In this document: in pieces, positions 11,382 through 26,300 of the stretch | How the letters are laid out: every line of letters starts with the position of its first letter | Numbering within the stretch: the first letter of the stretch is position 1 | Origin: Scolanthus callimorphus | Taxonomy: Eukaryota > Cnidaria > Anthozoa > Actiniaria > Edwardsiidae | NCBI GenBank assembly: GCA_033964015.1 | Contig: CM066925.1 | Coordinates: 7,395,998-7,459,997 of the forward strand | DNA: 64,000 nucleotides | Direction: 5' to 3' | Notes under the pieces: model-generated | What the model was told of the DNA's origin: nothing | The model's input: the letters and a program-made list of their open reading frames with translations, nothing else | Databases searched by the model: none | Translations under genes and position numbers: made by a program

Positions 11382-14300
11382 CTATGATATTTTTCTTTGA
11401 TTAATTTACATCTCTTGGGGGGTCAGGAAAAAAGCCCTGAGATCATCAGGGGGGGCTTCAAAAAATAAAAATAAAAAATTTAGGAAATCATCATAGGCCC
11501 CCCTCTAGATAAATTATGAATGCTCCCTTACACAATTGTATTTACTACAGAATTTGATTGGCTGAGAAAAACGAGTAACCAATGAGAGCGAAAAGCAATC
11601 GCAATTACGTAACAAGTCTTGACAGTCATGTGAAATGTTGTTCCAGAACCTCGCTGACTGTCGGAGGCTTTGGACACAGACCGCGAAACCGCGAAAATCA
11701 TCTGGGGTCCGATGGGTTTCCTGTGGTTTTATGACGTAATTACCTTCCATTTCTAGTCTGTAGAGCAAGGAAGAGGCGTCTGTGAGGTCCAAGGTGCTGC
11801 CGGGAGATTTGCAGCGCTTTGCAAGCTCGTTATCATAGATGTCTAGTGCAGCATCGTATTCGCCCTGAAAATACATCAAATCCTTCAATAACAGGACCAA
11901 GAAGGACTAAAGTTGCTAACGCAGATCGTATTCGCCCTGAAAACACACCAAAAGCCTTCAATAACAGGACAAAGAAGGACTAAAGTTGTTGCTAACACAA
12001 ATCATATTCGCCCTGAAAACACACCAAAAGCCTTCAATAACAGGACCAAGAAGGACTAAAGTTGCTAACACCGATCGTATTCGCCCTGAAAAACACAAAA
12101 GCCTTCAATAACAGGACAAAGAAGGACTAAAGTTGTTAACGCAGATCGTATTCGCCCTGAAAACACACCAAAAGCCTTCAATAACAGGACAAAGAAGGAC
12201 TAAAGTTGCTAACGCAGATACTTTTCTTCCGAAAGTAGGCCAGACGTGTGTTAATTCAGCGTTTCTATTCGTCTATTCGACAATAGAATTGCGAACTAAA
12301 TCAAAACGCTCCACCGCTAAAAACGCTCCACTTACTTCGCGTCCGATTTACTTAACGTTTGTTGTTGAATGGCTTTAACTCCTGATTGGCTAGTCATTTT
12401 GTAGTTGGGTCTAGTTTACAATAGTCAACTGAAATCTGCTCTATTTTGTGACCTAAATAACGCAAACGCTGCCCCGGTTGCAAGAGCCGACATGGCCAGC
12501 ATAACCGAGATGAAATTTCCATCTCACTGGTGTGTAGGCTCGGTTCAGGCCGTCGTAACGTCGCGCGCGATTGCTTGGCTCCTCCACTGCTGGAAACCGA
12601 GCATAACAGCTGCGAACACAGGGAATTTCTACAGAAACCCTCCATGGGATGGCACAAGCATGGGAAGTGTTCGGAATTCACACGGATAGCCTTGGGAAAT
12701 CGGAACACTTCCCATACTTCTACCATGCGAATTAGCTTTTCTCATCATGGATGGGTTCCTGCGCAGAAATTCCCTGTGGAATCTGCTCGGGTAAGCGTGA
12801 GTGAGCTTTAAGGTATCTCGCAGGGCTCCGAAGGTTTATCTCTGGGTTCTCCGGTTTTCCATGGAGCCAAAGCCTACGAGGTCCTCGAATACCAGGACGA
12901 AAAAGTACCTCAAATAAACGCTTGTCAAAATTTAACAGGGTTTGTTTATGGTCTCTCCTTAAATGGTTTGGGATATTTGGCTCATCCATGCATATCTGTG
13001 TGGCCCAAACTCCCTGATGTTGTTATCAGTATCACTCCACGCACCAATTTAGCACGATTTTTCAATAGCGTCAAGAAACTTGTCGCAAATTTCAGGATCC
13101 AAACGCAGACTAACAAACCGTTTTACTTTCTGTTTGTTGCGTTACAAAAGCCGGCTTTTCACTAGTGAAATAAGTGGAGACGGAGAAGGAGACGGAGACG
13201 TAAGAGCTTGTTGTGAGAAAATCCTCGTGACAGTTAGCGACGTCGCAAGCGGAGACGTAAGAGAAAGGAAACCTTCCGTTCTGCTTCCTTCACGCTTACG
13301 TCCCCTTCTCCGTCTCCGCTTACTTCACTAGTGAAGTTGCAAAAAGTTGCAAAAAGTTTCGAACAAACTTCAAATCTCTGCGACATCACGCGACAAAATC
13401 GTGGCAGATCGCGCCGGGTTGCACCTAGTTTCCATTAGTGATTTTGAGTTGACGCGTACGTGCGAAAAAAATCGCCGTGACTCACGCGACAAAAATTGCA
13501 GGAAAAATTGAAAGTACCCTCCGCATATTCAAGAAATTTCACCTCAAATTGTGCAGTTATTTTGTAGTTCGGAACATTGCTTTGGTTTTCTGTACCTTTT
13601 CTATATGATAGAGAGACCAATGCCAGAAGTTATGTCCTGCCATTCCTGTGCCAAGCTGAACAAAGGAAAGCAATTTAGAGTTATCCATAAGCCTAGTTGA
13701 GTTTAAATTTCGTGTTTAGTTCGCATACGATTTTAGTCCGAATTTATTGTGATTTCTTTTGTTTAACAAGAACAAAGAGAAGTTAAACAAAAGATTCGGA
13801 CTAAAATCGCATGCGCACTGAACACGAAATTTAAACTCCAACAGGCTTATTTCGGTCGTTGCAAAAAATAACGTCTAAGTACACAGTTTTTTACTTTCGA
13901 TAGGTTCCCTGAGGACAGTCGCTCCCCCATTTTTCATGCTCTTTCTATATTCTTGTGTCCAAGATACACCACTCTACTGAGCGAAAATCTTATCAAATGT
14001 GTTTTTCATTTAGAATGGGTTTCTCTTTGTCTTAATTTACAGTCTCATTGTCATTTAGTAATCACGTGCTCACTGAGTGATTGTCATTTTTCTTGGCTTG
14101 GCTTACAAAGACACCAGTCACGTGCACACGCGTGATAGTGGTTTTACTTGGCCTACAAAGACACAAGTCACGTGCTCACTGCGTGGTAGTGGTTTTACTT
14201 GGCTTACAAAGAAAGCAGTCGCGTGCACAAGCAATGATAGTAGTTTTTACTTAAGCCCGGTGCACACTAGCGACATAAAGACGTCATTTTGCAACGATAA

Positions 14301-17300
14301 TGGCATTGTAAAATAACTGAAATAATAAATTTTTTCCATGGATCATCATTAGATTGCTTCACCAAAGCAATTTTGTTATTTTTGTGGACTTCAACGTTTT
14401 GAAACCAGTAAATTTTGTTCGCGTGATATTTTTCTTATGTCGTTATATCGCAAGTGTGCACCAGGCATTAGCTTGTGATTGGCTAACGTGAAAAGCCAAT
14501 CACCAGCAGCTTGTAATGAGCCAATAAACTTTTTGGTTCTTAAAGAAATAAGAGTACTTTCTGATAGGTTGGTCAACTTTTGTACCATAAATCCCAGCAT
14601 CAGGCTTCGCTTTTCAACATGAGCGAAACCTGCACGCTGCTTGGCCTCGTTTCCGAACAAATCGGCTGCTGAAAAATCCAAGATGGCGCTTGTGTGACAA
14701 AGGCAAATGGGTTGATTGTGTTGTACTTACCACCCAGTCATTCAGAGTCTTGCTCATAAATGCAATTCCTCGTCCTGACGCCCTGTCATCTCGAGCACAT
14801 GCGCCCGCGCATGCGTGGCCCAGCAGTCTGTAGGGACTAGTTCCAGGCCCTGGGAAAAGACCGCATTTTTGTTAGCGCCAAATGCATGCGGTGTTTTCAC
14901 CAAAAGAGTACAGAGCGTTGACCCGAACGGCAAATGTGGTATATAATAGACCTAATAACGGTTTCCGCCGCCATTTTGTTGAGTAAGCAAGAACGACAAA
15001 ATCCCACAGAAACTCAGCAAATGCGAAGTGAAATCATTGCGAAAATATTGCACACATCAACAAAATACAAAGTCTGCCCGAACAAACAATGTACTACATT
15101 TTGGGTCGTTACCTTTAAAGCATGTTTCTCCGCGTCCACATATAGGTTAGTTTCCTCTAGACCAAATGCATACATTCCATGGAGGTACCTGTAAGATATT
15201 CTTTATTATTTTAACTTTGGCGAGCATTGTGGCGTATTATCCGGGCTCTAATGAACATTTTGGCGGGCTCTAATATCTTAGAGCCCGCGCGAGTCAATCG
15301 GCGTTATGACGGTGACATAAACTATCGCTTTTGAACTCAATGCTCTCCAAAGTTATAATAACATGAGCCTGAGTCGGGCCCAACTATATTATTATATTAG
15401 ATATAGAGGGCAAAAAAGAAGAAGAAAAAATCCCAATAATTTTCTTAGCTTCTGTATTCTTTGAAACAGTGATATTTGCGACCTCTATGGTACTAGGGTG
15501 CGGTAATGTTTGCTATAAGCTAAGGCGCAAAAAATGGTACTTCTTATATTAGCAGTCATAAACATTTCGTTACACTGTAACTGGTAATTAGTAATGAAAA
15601 GAAACTTGTGTTCATTGTGAGTGAACAAGTTTCAATTGTCACACAGACTCTTATCAGAAGGTAAATACTTCCAAATTGGGTTTTAGCCGTGAGCGTTTCA
15701 AAAAACGATGTAGTGCTCATAATATTTTTGATACGCGCACCTTGCGACATCTCTTGCACCTTGTAACGCGCTTAGTTATGTATGAAATTAAGAAATTAAG
15801 CGCTATATAAACACGTACAGTTAAATTTTATAAGGAGACCTACGTTTTAAGTTTAGATGCCTTGAGAAATAAAACTCGAAATATGGCCGCGTACATATCA
15901 AGAAAGAGCTGTTTTTTTTTTAGGAATCCGCTTGGACTGTCTGTGTTTTTCTAATCTCTTCCCTTTGGCCGAAAAATAGAAAATGGCGAGCGATGTTTCT
16001 CGAGCATCAGCAGGTTTTGGTGTTTGCAACGTAGGCAAGTCATCACTAAAACAGGTTTGGATAAATTACTTTAAAAAAAATAAAAATCCGCGCCCATTTC
16101 TCAGGCTATACTTTTTTGTGAGCCTGGCTGGGCCCCCCAAAAAATCTGCCTTCTTAAAGCCACTTACGGATATAAGGGTGTAGTTGTTTTCCATTGAGGT
16201 AAAATTCTGGCTATGGAGTCCCTCATTTGTTTCTGTTGACCTGTGAAGAAATATATCTCTTGCGCAAGCTTGATCGCCATCATGTCTGTAGGTAGCTGGA
16301 TAAGATATCCTCCCAAACAAGGCATGCCCAATTGGATTCCTGTGGATAAAATACCACAGGCAGCTCTAGGCTTTGAAATATAAAAAATAATAATAACGTG
16401 GCTTATGCGCTGCAATAGGACATTTGCACGATGATGTCATTTGACTACAACTACCAGAATCCTTTTCAGTTTCCTTTCCCTTTCCAGATCAACAAATTCC
16501 TTCATGAAAGAACACAATAGCCTACATTTTCTACACATAAGCCACCACGCAAAGCTTTCTGGTAGTTGTAGTCAACCACGTCATCATGCAGATGTCCTAT
16601 TGCCGATTATGGGTATTTTCAGGCTATCTAAGCTGGATCGAGGATACGTTGCCCTAGAGCAGGTCGCCTGCGTTTCAAGCGTAATTCCTGGGAGCTTTCA
16701 GGCAGAGAAACTTGGGCGAGATTGGGCCGCGCGCTTTCGTCGATTTTCTCTAGATTTCTCGGCCCTAAAAAACTCCACAGGAACACTTGTTACGTAGGCC
16801 TGAGAACTGGTGATTCAAGCTATTTCTCTGCACACTGCATGTCGGGAATTGAGAGACATGGTGAACAAAGTTAAGAACGCATGCACTGCAATTCTGTAAC
16901 TATGAGAGATTTAGTTTTAAGGGAACTCCGGCCGTTTAGCCTTTTCAATGTGTAGCGCATCATTGAAATGCATATTTTATAGCAAGAGTGCATCACGTTT
17001 CCAAGAAAGCGGCGCCCGCGAAATTCAAATTCAAAGTGTACATTTTCGCTACAACACTACATTTTCAAAATCCTATGCTTCGGACACCCATTACAGTCCT
17101 AGGTGATACAGGCTACTGTTTACACAGGGTATTTCTGCAGAAACCCATTCATGGAAAGCTGAATTACTCAAGCGGCACACGCATGGGAAGTGTTCGGAAA
17201 TCACCTGCTTTTCCCATGGATGGGTTTCTGCAAAGATTCCCTGTGTTACGGGCTCCCTTTCAGCTCTCGCCACGAAAGGCAGAAACTCCCTATAGTTTTG

Positions 17301-20300
17301 CTTTTGCGTTTAGTGGTAAAAAACTTAAAGAGCCTGTGTCAGCCGCCATTTTGACAGCATAGCAACATACCAAGTCGAAGAAAGCATCCATTTCCATCGG
17401 CTGATTTAGAGAATGTAGAGCATTGTTTTTGATTAAATTTGGTAAATCAAATATGAAGCTTTGTGTTTAGATGTTTACTAAGAGATTTCTACACGTAATT
17501 CGTCTTCTAATATCAAACGAAAACAATAGCAAAGGAGTGGCTGACACGGGCTCTTTAACAATAAGAGTCTAAAACATTATAAATTCAGTTTTCACACAAA
17601 GAGGGTTCCAAGGAGTGCAGCCCTCCCCAATTCAAACACGAACTCACCCTAGCGATAATTCCTTGACAGCCTCCACATGTAATTTCTCTCGAGGAGTTAC
17701 ACAACTACTGGAAGCCATCTTCAGGAGTTTGTCCACTTTTTTTCTCGCTTCTTCATTCTCTGGTGTGCTACCAAATAGCTCAAGATTCAGAGACAGGACT
17801 TCACCCATCACTTATAACATTAAGAACAAAATAAGAGAAATCAGCATACCAGGGCTTGGTTTGTAATTTCAACTTAAGGGGGGAAGCACCATACTCGTAC
17901 CGAGCCATATTTATTACGTGTGTTTCTTTCCGTGTGATTTTGCGTTACTGGGCTGTTACTTGGGAGGCATGCATGCAAAGGCTTATCTCTCACTCTCGGT
18001 TTTCGCATGGCCCACAAACCCTTGTGCGCCTCGCTACTCGCCCAACAATCCCTTGCGCGCCACTTCAGCTGCAGGGGCGTAGCCAGGGGGAGGGGGGGCG
18101 CCCCCCCCCCTTTCTCGGGAGATTTTCCCATACATTTACTGTATTTGCTGGAGGAAATTGAATATTTTCATCCCATGTTTTCACCATCCATCCCCCCCCC
18201 CCCCCCCCCCCCATTCAGAAATTCCTGGCTACGCCGCTGAGCTGGGTACAAGTCTGGGGTAGTATCTCTCCACTTCTTTTCCAAAGGCCAAAGGGGGGAG
18301 GAGAGGGAGACAACAGTGGTTTTACAATGACTGTGGGGAGATGCCTTGGGAGGAACGCACTTGCATACACCTATTTGAAAAAGGTTGCACCATCACAACT
18401 GGCTGTTATATGCCTGCAGTGCGTCAAAGCCAATAGTGAACATTTTTTATTAGAGACAAAATAATCTATGTATAACTGACATATATCTTCAATCTATAGG
18501 TTGCTAGCGAGAAATCTTGGAACTTGTAAACACAAAAATTTTCTCTTCTTTATGTTTCTCCCATGACGCATTGCGGGCTAAAACACACAGTGGCAATGGT
18601 GCAACCTTTATAAAATAGGTGTATGACATTATTGCTTCTCCTTTTCCAAATGAGAGTCATGCTATGCTCCCTTCTGTCATGCAGCCTGCTAGATAGTGCA
18701 CAGGGAAAAATTGCTTAACACATTAATGGTTTTGGTAGCATGTTTCCATTAATGTGTGAAAAATGTTAATGGGAAGACCACACTTTCCCATTAATGATAT
18801 TAATGGGAAGATCACACTTTCCCGTTAATGTTATAGTACATTCATGGAAAAACGCTACCAAAACCATTAATGTTTTTACACAATTTTTTCCTGTGGTGGG
18901 CTCTCCAGTTTTTTGGTTATTTTTTTTTTGCTCCGGTCGCGGGGGAATGCACTTGTCAATTCCTTGACACAGGAATCCAACGCGCCCCAAAAATAAAAAA
19001 TCTGCAGCAAAAAGCACTAGGAGAGCCAGCTCTTTGTTGTGTAAGGAGTGGTCACAATAGGAAATTAATCAGGCACCCACAGCACTAAAAGTCTGACAAT
19101 ATAGCTACTCCAGATAATCTAATGTATTTTGGTTTCAAAAAGAAGGGGGGGAGGCTTGGGCCCCCTAGGCTCTCCCCTGGCTATGCCCCTATCTATTTAC
19201 CAAAATCAGGATCTGCCTTCTTCATCCTATCCAGCGCAGCCTGTGGTCCTCCAACCACAGGGTCTTCATAATGGCCAACAAGCTGTTTGGAAGAGTGAAA
19301 GTTAGTTTAGTTTTATCAGAGTTTGCCACCAGAAGAAAAGACATATACTAGACTATACTAACTAAGGTAAGCTTCTTGGAGCAGCAGTTATAGTATCTTT
19401 GAGTGTATGTTAGCCTAGATCATCCTCGGAGACCCAGGGGATTTTTCCTCTAACGTTTCCACTCACGAGAAAAAAAGCCCCTGGGGAACAGTAAGGAACG
19501 AACTTGGTCAAAATTCGAAACCTATGCCGGCCTGTGATTGGTCGACCTCGGGAGGTCGACCAATCACAGGCGTGAGTCCTGAACAATGGACTTAACGTAA
19601 AACTGAACATTTGCATAAGGGCAATAACATGACTTTGCCGGCGCGGCTTGCCATGTAGACATCACGTTCCCAGAATTCGCGAACCTCAGCCAGCGAAATG
19701 CAGATAAAAGAGGCCTCTGCTAGCAGGGAACAGAATTATCTAGTGACTCAAAGATAGATTCGGTATCACTTCGTTGAAAGCAGAGCAGCTACTAGTTTTG
19801 AAGGGGTTTTACAAGCGACAAGATTAGTTTACCTGAATGAGTTTACCTGATTGAGTTTACCTGATTGAGTTTACCCTGTTCAGGTTCACTTCCTGCCCTG
19901 TTTAAATCTATCTATCTTTGCACAACTCTCGACGGGATTTGGCGAGAGTCTCATATGCCAAGTCAAATGTGCGAAATTCTAAAAGAAAAAGGACAAGGAC
20001 GAAGTTCATTGAAGTTCGATCGTGTAGTCTGCTAAAAAAGGGACTTCTTGTTTCATCTGGTGACAACAAATTGTTCTCGGTTTGCAAAATGAGCAAACAA
20101 AGTCCGAAAATCCAGCGAGACATTTCGTCCAGTTAGTAGTGATAATTTTTCACCGAGAGACTGCGAGCCGAACAACTTGTGTCTTCTCTTGCTATCTACA
20201 ACAGTTTCACCGCAAATACGGCAGTAATGCCCAATAGCTTCTTTGGGGTCACACTCATTTACCGTCAAAGATAACCGTTTATCGTTTATGAATGTTTTGA

Positions 20301-23300
20301 GAAACAAAACAGCAAAATATCGAGAGTACGCGCGTTTAAAGATTTCGCATTTGCCGTATCGCGTTACACAATCTGATGAGTGGATGACAAGTTTTGACAG
20401 GAAAGGTTAATTACTTAATCCCCAAGGCGTCGCATCGGCCGTGCCGGCTTTTGACCAAGTTCGTTCCTTACTGTTCCCCAGGGGTTATTTTTTCTCGCGA
20501 GCGGGGAGCAGAGGAAAAAATTCCCTGGGTCTCCGAGGATGAGCCTAGATATTGTGTTAAACTGTGATAGCTCTGCTGCACTGGGCATGGCCACTCCCGC
20601 ACCCTGTGGTTTAACATCCTTATCCAAGAACATACACAAAGGTCTAACCATTTGGCACATGGTTCCAAAAAATATCCATACCCCCCCAACGGAAGGGTGT
20701 TGAAAAGTGACCTCCCTACCCCTCTGGAATTTCTGAAGAAAAAATACAGTATTTGTATGGAAAAGATCAGGTAAATTGACCCCCCACCCCTCCGGAATTT
20801 CCAATCCCTTTCATAGTTAGAGCAAAGGCAGCACCGCCCATGTAAAAACATAGACGGGATCCCGCCTGGGATTGGGCGGGATCCCGCCTTTTCACCAGTC
20901 GGGATCCCATCTGGGAAAGACGGGATCCCACCTGGGATCCCGCCCGGGATTAGTGGACATCCCGCCTTAGCGGGATCCTGCCATCCCACCCGGGATCCCG
21001 CCATCCCACCCGGGATCCCGCCATCCCACCCGGGATCCCGCCATCCCACCCGGGATCCCGCCATCCCACCCGGGATCCCGCCATCCCACCCGGGATCCCG
21101 CCATCCCACCCGGATCCCGCCATCCCGCCCGGGATTAGTGGACATCCCGCCTTAGCGGGATCCCACCTGGGATCCCGCCATCCACCCGGGATCCCGCCAT
21201 TCCACCCGGGATCCCACAATTCTACCTGGGATCCCACCCGGGATCTTGCCATCCCACATGGGATGCTGTCACCTCACTTGGGATCCCATCATCCCACCCG
21301 GGATCCTGGGATCCCACCCGGGATCCTGGGATCCGCCATCCCACCTTGGATCCTGCCATCCACCCATCCCGCCATCCTCCCGGTATCCCACCATCCCACC
21401 CAGGATCCCGCAATAACACCTGGGATCCTGCCATCCCACCTGGGATCTTGCCATCCCACCTGTGATCGTGTCACCCCACCTGGGATCCCAACTGGGATCC
21501 TGCCATCCCTCCCGGGATCTTGCATTATTCTGCCACCTTACTCGGGATCTTGCTATCCCACCCGGGATCTTCTCATCCCACTAAGGATCCCGCCATCCCA
21601 CCCAGAATCCCAATCGAGATCCTGCCTACAGGAGAGGCCATCACAGCAGAGAATTCTGTCTTTTATATGGACTTTGAAAAAGAAAACTTGTCTCATAACA
21701 CAGTTATTATTATCAGCAGGTAACCAGGGATGTGTCCCTGGTTTAACCTATGTGTCCCCTGATGTCATCACAAGAAAATGCATTTACAATTAATGAGACA
21801 TCGATATATGTTTCAAGATTTCCTAATAATGTGTAACATGGCTAATGCTTACAGAGGAACTTATATAACTTGTCTATATTGCATAGACACTTGCCGAGAC
21901 CCCCGTCTATGCAAAGTATGTGGAAAGCAGTTTTATTGCTTAATGAAAATCTTGTGAAAAAGACCTGTGAAAAAAACTTGTGAAGCACCTGTGAAAAATG
22001 CTCTTAAAAGAACCCCAAAATTTGGCCAACAAACCGGTGAAAAAGAAAGATTGTTTAAGAACTTCAAGCAATTTTTGCAAGAAGGTCAAAATTTTGTTAC
22101 TCTGAAAAAATAAAATTCACAATTCACAAAATGTTGCATTTAGCAGGAAAAACCTAATAATTCTTACACTCTAGCTGATGCAAAATACTATACTTTTTCA
22201 AGGATTGAAAGTTATGCCCCCACCTTCCCCATGCCAACCCCCAGAGACAGCTCACCTCATGCGAACAGAATCCTACCACAGTGACTATGCTGTTACTTTA
22301 AAAGAGCAGATTTCAGATGATGCCAGAGCATAAGAACAAACAAACATGCAGTCTCTTGTTTTCTGCAATTACTTTGTCTCCTTTTGCAGCTTGTGTTTTT
22401 ACTCTCCCAACATCACAACATGCTCTATTGCACTCAATTTGTACTTCTCTTTTGTACTTATGCATTTAGATTTCAACACTCAATATCAAATCCACTCTAA
22501 GAACATAATGTGACACCAAAACTCTGTGCAGGTGATGAGTCTGTTTTATTCATTTTTAAGCAATGTATATTGAAAATGGTGAATAAAACCCCATGGTAAA
22601 ACTATGAATAATTTTTTACTTGAATTCATGTGCTGCTTCTTAGCTCCTTCACTTGTTGCTGGCTAGATTATTTGATTGTTTCAGACTGAAGGCAGCGTGA
22701 AGTTCTGTTGATGGCAGTATGCATATGCATTCTGTTTTACCTGAAAAACGTGACAAGCAGGATACATTAGAACTTGCTTAAGCTTAAATGACTCATTAAA
22801 CATAGTTTTACAGGTGTACAGGTCACTTACTTACTTGCTTACTGCGGCGGCCTCAGCCGAACCTCGCATCTCGAGCTCAAGTCGCTCCTGTTGAGCATAC
22901 AGGAGCCAAGCTCAGTGGTATTGGCCGAACCAGTATCGCTCCGTAGAGTGTCAACCATAGTTGTCGCTGGTCGGCCGGGGCGGCGGTTGCCGTGCGTTGG
23001 CTCCCACAAGAAGAGATGATTTGCTGTGAGCTCTTTGTGGCGGTAACAATGACCGGCGAGGCCAAGTCTGCGGCAGGCCACCCTGTCACATATTCTAGGC
23101 AGATCACCGTAGAGGACGTGGTTCAGGATGTGGTCACTCCAACAGGTCAAGCCTTGTCTAATTACCTGTATGTCATTACAACAGAATCAAATGCTCCATG
23201 ATCTAGTGCCTGTCAACCTGCGAGTGAATAATTAAGACAGGTTGTTTATAAGCGAGCATGTTGAACACTAGTTGTCAAGATTATTGTTACGAAAATGTAA

Positions 23301-26300
23301 AAAATATTTTAACTTAGGTATTGGTTGTTTTTTGAAAGGTATGAATATAAGTGATAAGCTGTTGTCCCTGCCAAAGTTCACAGAAATGTTGTTCATTACA
23401 GCCATTCTCAGTTACATGCTCTGTTACATGCAACATGAGGTTGATTGGAAAAAAGCTTGCAAGCGAAAACCTGTTTTTTTTTTGTCAAAGTTTCCATGAC
23501 AATGCACGTGCTTTCGCCGGCTTGTCGTGCTCAGACAAGACAGCAAAACAAGTTTTCGCTTGCAAGCTTTTTTCCAGGCGACCGTGTGTAACTGAGAATG
23601 GCTGTAAGCATGAAAAATATTTGCCAAGGCTATCCAAATTATACATTCCTGGCGCAGGTTGTTCAAAGGTGGACTAAATTTAAACCAGGTTTAGTTCTGA
23701 ACAAAACCATCAAGTCACCATGGTAATTACTCCTGGATTAGTGCTAAACCACTTTCGAGCAACCGGACCCTGTATTATTTGTTAAACTTTAAAATTCAGT
23801 TTCTCTGGGTCCGGTTGCTCGAACGTGGTTTAGCACTAATCCAGGATCAATTACCATGGTGACTTGATGGTTTTGTTCAGAACTGAACCTGGTTTAAATT
23901 TAATCCACCTTTGAACAACCCGCGCCTGATCTCCATGCGAGTTTTCATACATATAATCATGTGAACTCTGAAGCAATTACTAGTCAATCCATGGTTTAGC
24001 AGCTTATTCCTCTGTCTCAGAGATTTTGCAAATACTCCTAAAGCTACTACTATGTTTGATTACAGGATTATGAAACTATGAAAAACCACAGTAATTAATA
24101 AATGGCAACTTCATACAGATTAGAGTGGATTTCAGATAAAGTGTTGTAAGTAGATCATACTTGTGTTTTCTTTTCGATTGCCAATTGAGGTCAAGAGGTC
24201 TTGAAATTTGTTTAGTCAAGAAAATTACGAGATGTAAAAATGATCCCTATGGCATTTTGTTTTCTAAGCTTTTTTGAGCAGTAAAGAACGTTAGCGGCCA
24301 AATTATACAAGGAAAAGAAACATCACATAAGTATACATTATAACAAATACTTGCCTATGTTTGTAGCTTATAGTTTCTTTCAAATGTCGATACGATAGTA
24401 GAGGCGAAGACTGAAGACATGTTTTCTCGTTTTTGGTGGTGAAAAAAGACGACGCGTGTGCGTCGCGTTTCCCGCCTTTTTGGTGTCACGTGACCTTGCG
24501 CTAACGTATGTGTGGGCTGCCTGTGGTGTGGTTAATCAAACATGGCGCCTTCCTTCCTTTGCTTCTTGTTTCGCGGTCGTTCCTTGCCATGAAATGTGGA
24601 AAGATGGGTGCAAAACAGCTTATCCGAAAAGTGGGTTGAATTGCTAAACGATTTAATTATTGAAGATTTTTCTAAATGCATTCGGACTGTTTTTTTCTGT
24701 AAGTTATGCCTTTTTCTTTGATGACAACTGAATTCTAAGAGAACATCAGTCAATGGGCGAGTTCATAAGCACAAGACAAATGTTACATTTTTTCGCAATA
24801 ACTAAATTGTAAATTACCTAGAAATAGTACAGAATAGTACATAATTCTTCAAATTTATTATCATGGATACACATGAAATTTGGCAGAATGATATAAAGTT
24901 TATGTTGACAAATCTTATCTACATGAGTGAACTTCCAGTAGTTATAGCTGTGGAATAGGTAAAATCTCATTGTGGCTCAGGCCTAGTTTATATGTCACTT
25001 AATTTCGATAATTAAATTTGTCTCAATCAAATTTGTCCGAAATACGATGTATAAACTAGGCCTCAGTGTACTTTAGTCTATAAACATAGATGTACTATGT
25101 AGACTGTTGGGGCTTTCTCACATTATATTACTGAGGTAGGGGTGTACAATATGATGGGTAAGAAATCACAGTTTGTGGTATCTTTTAGGAGTTTTCCCCT
25201 TGAATTTTGCAGTAAATTAGAGTAAGTATTATTTGGGAAATATCAGGTTTAATGCTGTTGGCCACTGTCAATATTATTGGGGGGCCTCCCCCTCTCCCCA
25301 ATCATAATTACAGGGGGGACAAGAGTGCCCCTCATCCAACTGCTTCAATCACCCCTTGATACTGAAAGATGTGCCTGAGAAAATAACAAGTTATAATAAT
25401 AATGAAAATCAAAGCTAGAGTTGGGAAATCATGGCTACGATCAAAATCAAATTTAATTAAACATCGAATCAAAACAAAGGTTGTTATTTTGATTTCAAAA
25501 GAAAACCATAATTTACAGTTTCTTCACATCATATTTTCTCATACCATTTTGTTGATACTTAAGATATAGAATTCACAGCTTTTTTTCACGTTTTTCCTGA
25601 TTCAAAATGTCACATTTTTCTCATGATTTTCACAGGGTTTTTTCACAGGTCAAAATAGTTCACAGGTTCATTCACAACATTTTCACAGGAATTTCACATG
25701 TTGCTCTCCAGTCTCACTCTCATCCCACTATGGAGGTGTCCCATCATTGCAGGATCCCCGGATCCCAGCGCCTCCCACAAAAAATCCTGACAATTCCCAA
25801 CACAGCTGATAAATTTCCCTGCACTCTTCTCTTCCCACCCAGGTTCTCCCCCTTATATCCCACTGTGGTGTCCCATCATTGCAGGATCCTGGCTTCCCCA
25901 CCTCAAAAAAAACACCCTCTGGGATTCTGCCATCCCATACGGGATCCCACCCATTAGGTACTCAAGATCTCACTGGGAATCCCACCTGACCCTGAGAAAT
26001 TTCATCCCAAGAAGGATCCTGCTATCCCATCCATTTGGGATCCTGCCCAGGAAGGCTGGATCCTGGGATCCCTGGGAAATGTTATCCCACCTGGGATAGG
26101 CGGCATCCCACCATCCCATCTTGGATCCTGCCCGGATGGCCATTATCTCACCTGGGATAGGCAGGATCCCACAATCCCACCTAAGATCCCGCCTGGGAAG
26201 GCAGGGATCTCCGCAGGAAATGATATCCCACCTGGGATAGGCGGGATCCCGCCATCCCACCTTTGATCCCGCCCAGGATGGCAGGATCCCAGGCGGGATC

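Noticed and set aside
11854..12219. CRISPR-like array of 70-bp repeats
   Set aside because: There are no unique spacers between repeats, units are contiguous, and the host is a eukaryote.
15983..16060. Possible first exon MASDVSRASAGFGVCNVGKS on the plus strand
   Set aside because: The ATGGCGAGC context is attractive, but the following GTTTGG is a weak donor and no partner exon was found inside TTC38 intron 5.
20468..21145. 225-codon Gly/Trp-rich minus-strand ORF
   Set aside because: It is read-through of the 20-bp GGGATCCC satellite; all frames are open for the same reason, and it has no start context or conserved domain.
24541..24650. ATGGCGCCTTCC start near a possible promoter
   Set aside because: Short frame without homology, lying inside TTC38 intron 2; nothing supports a gene.
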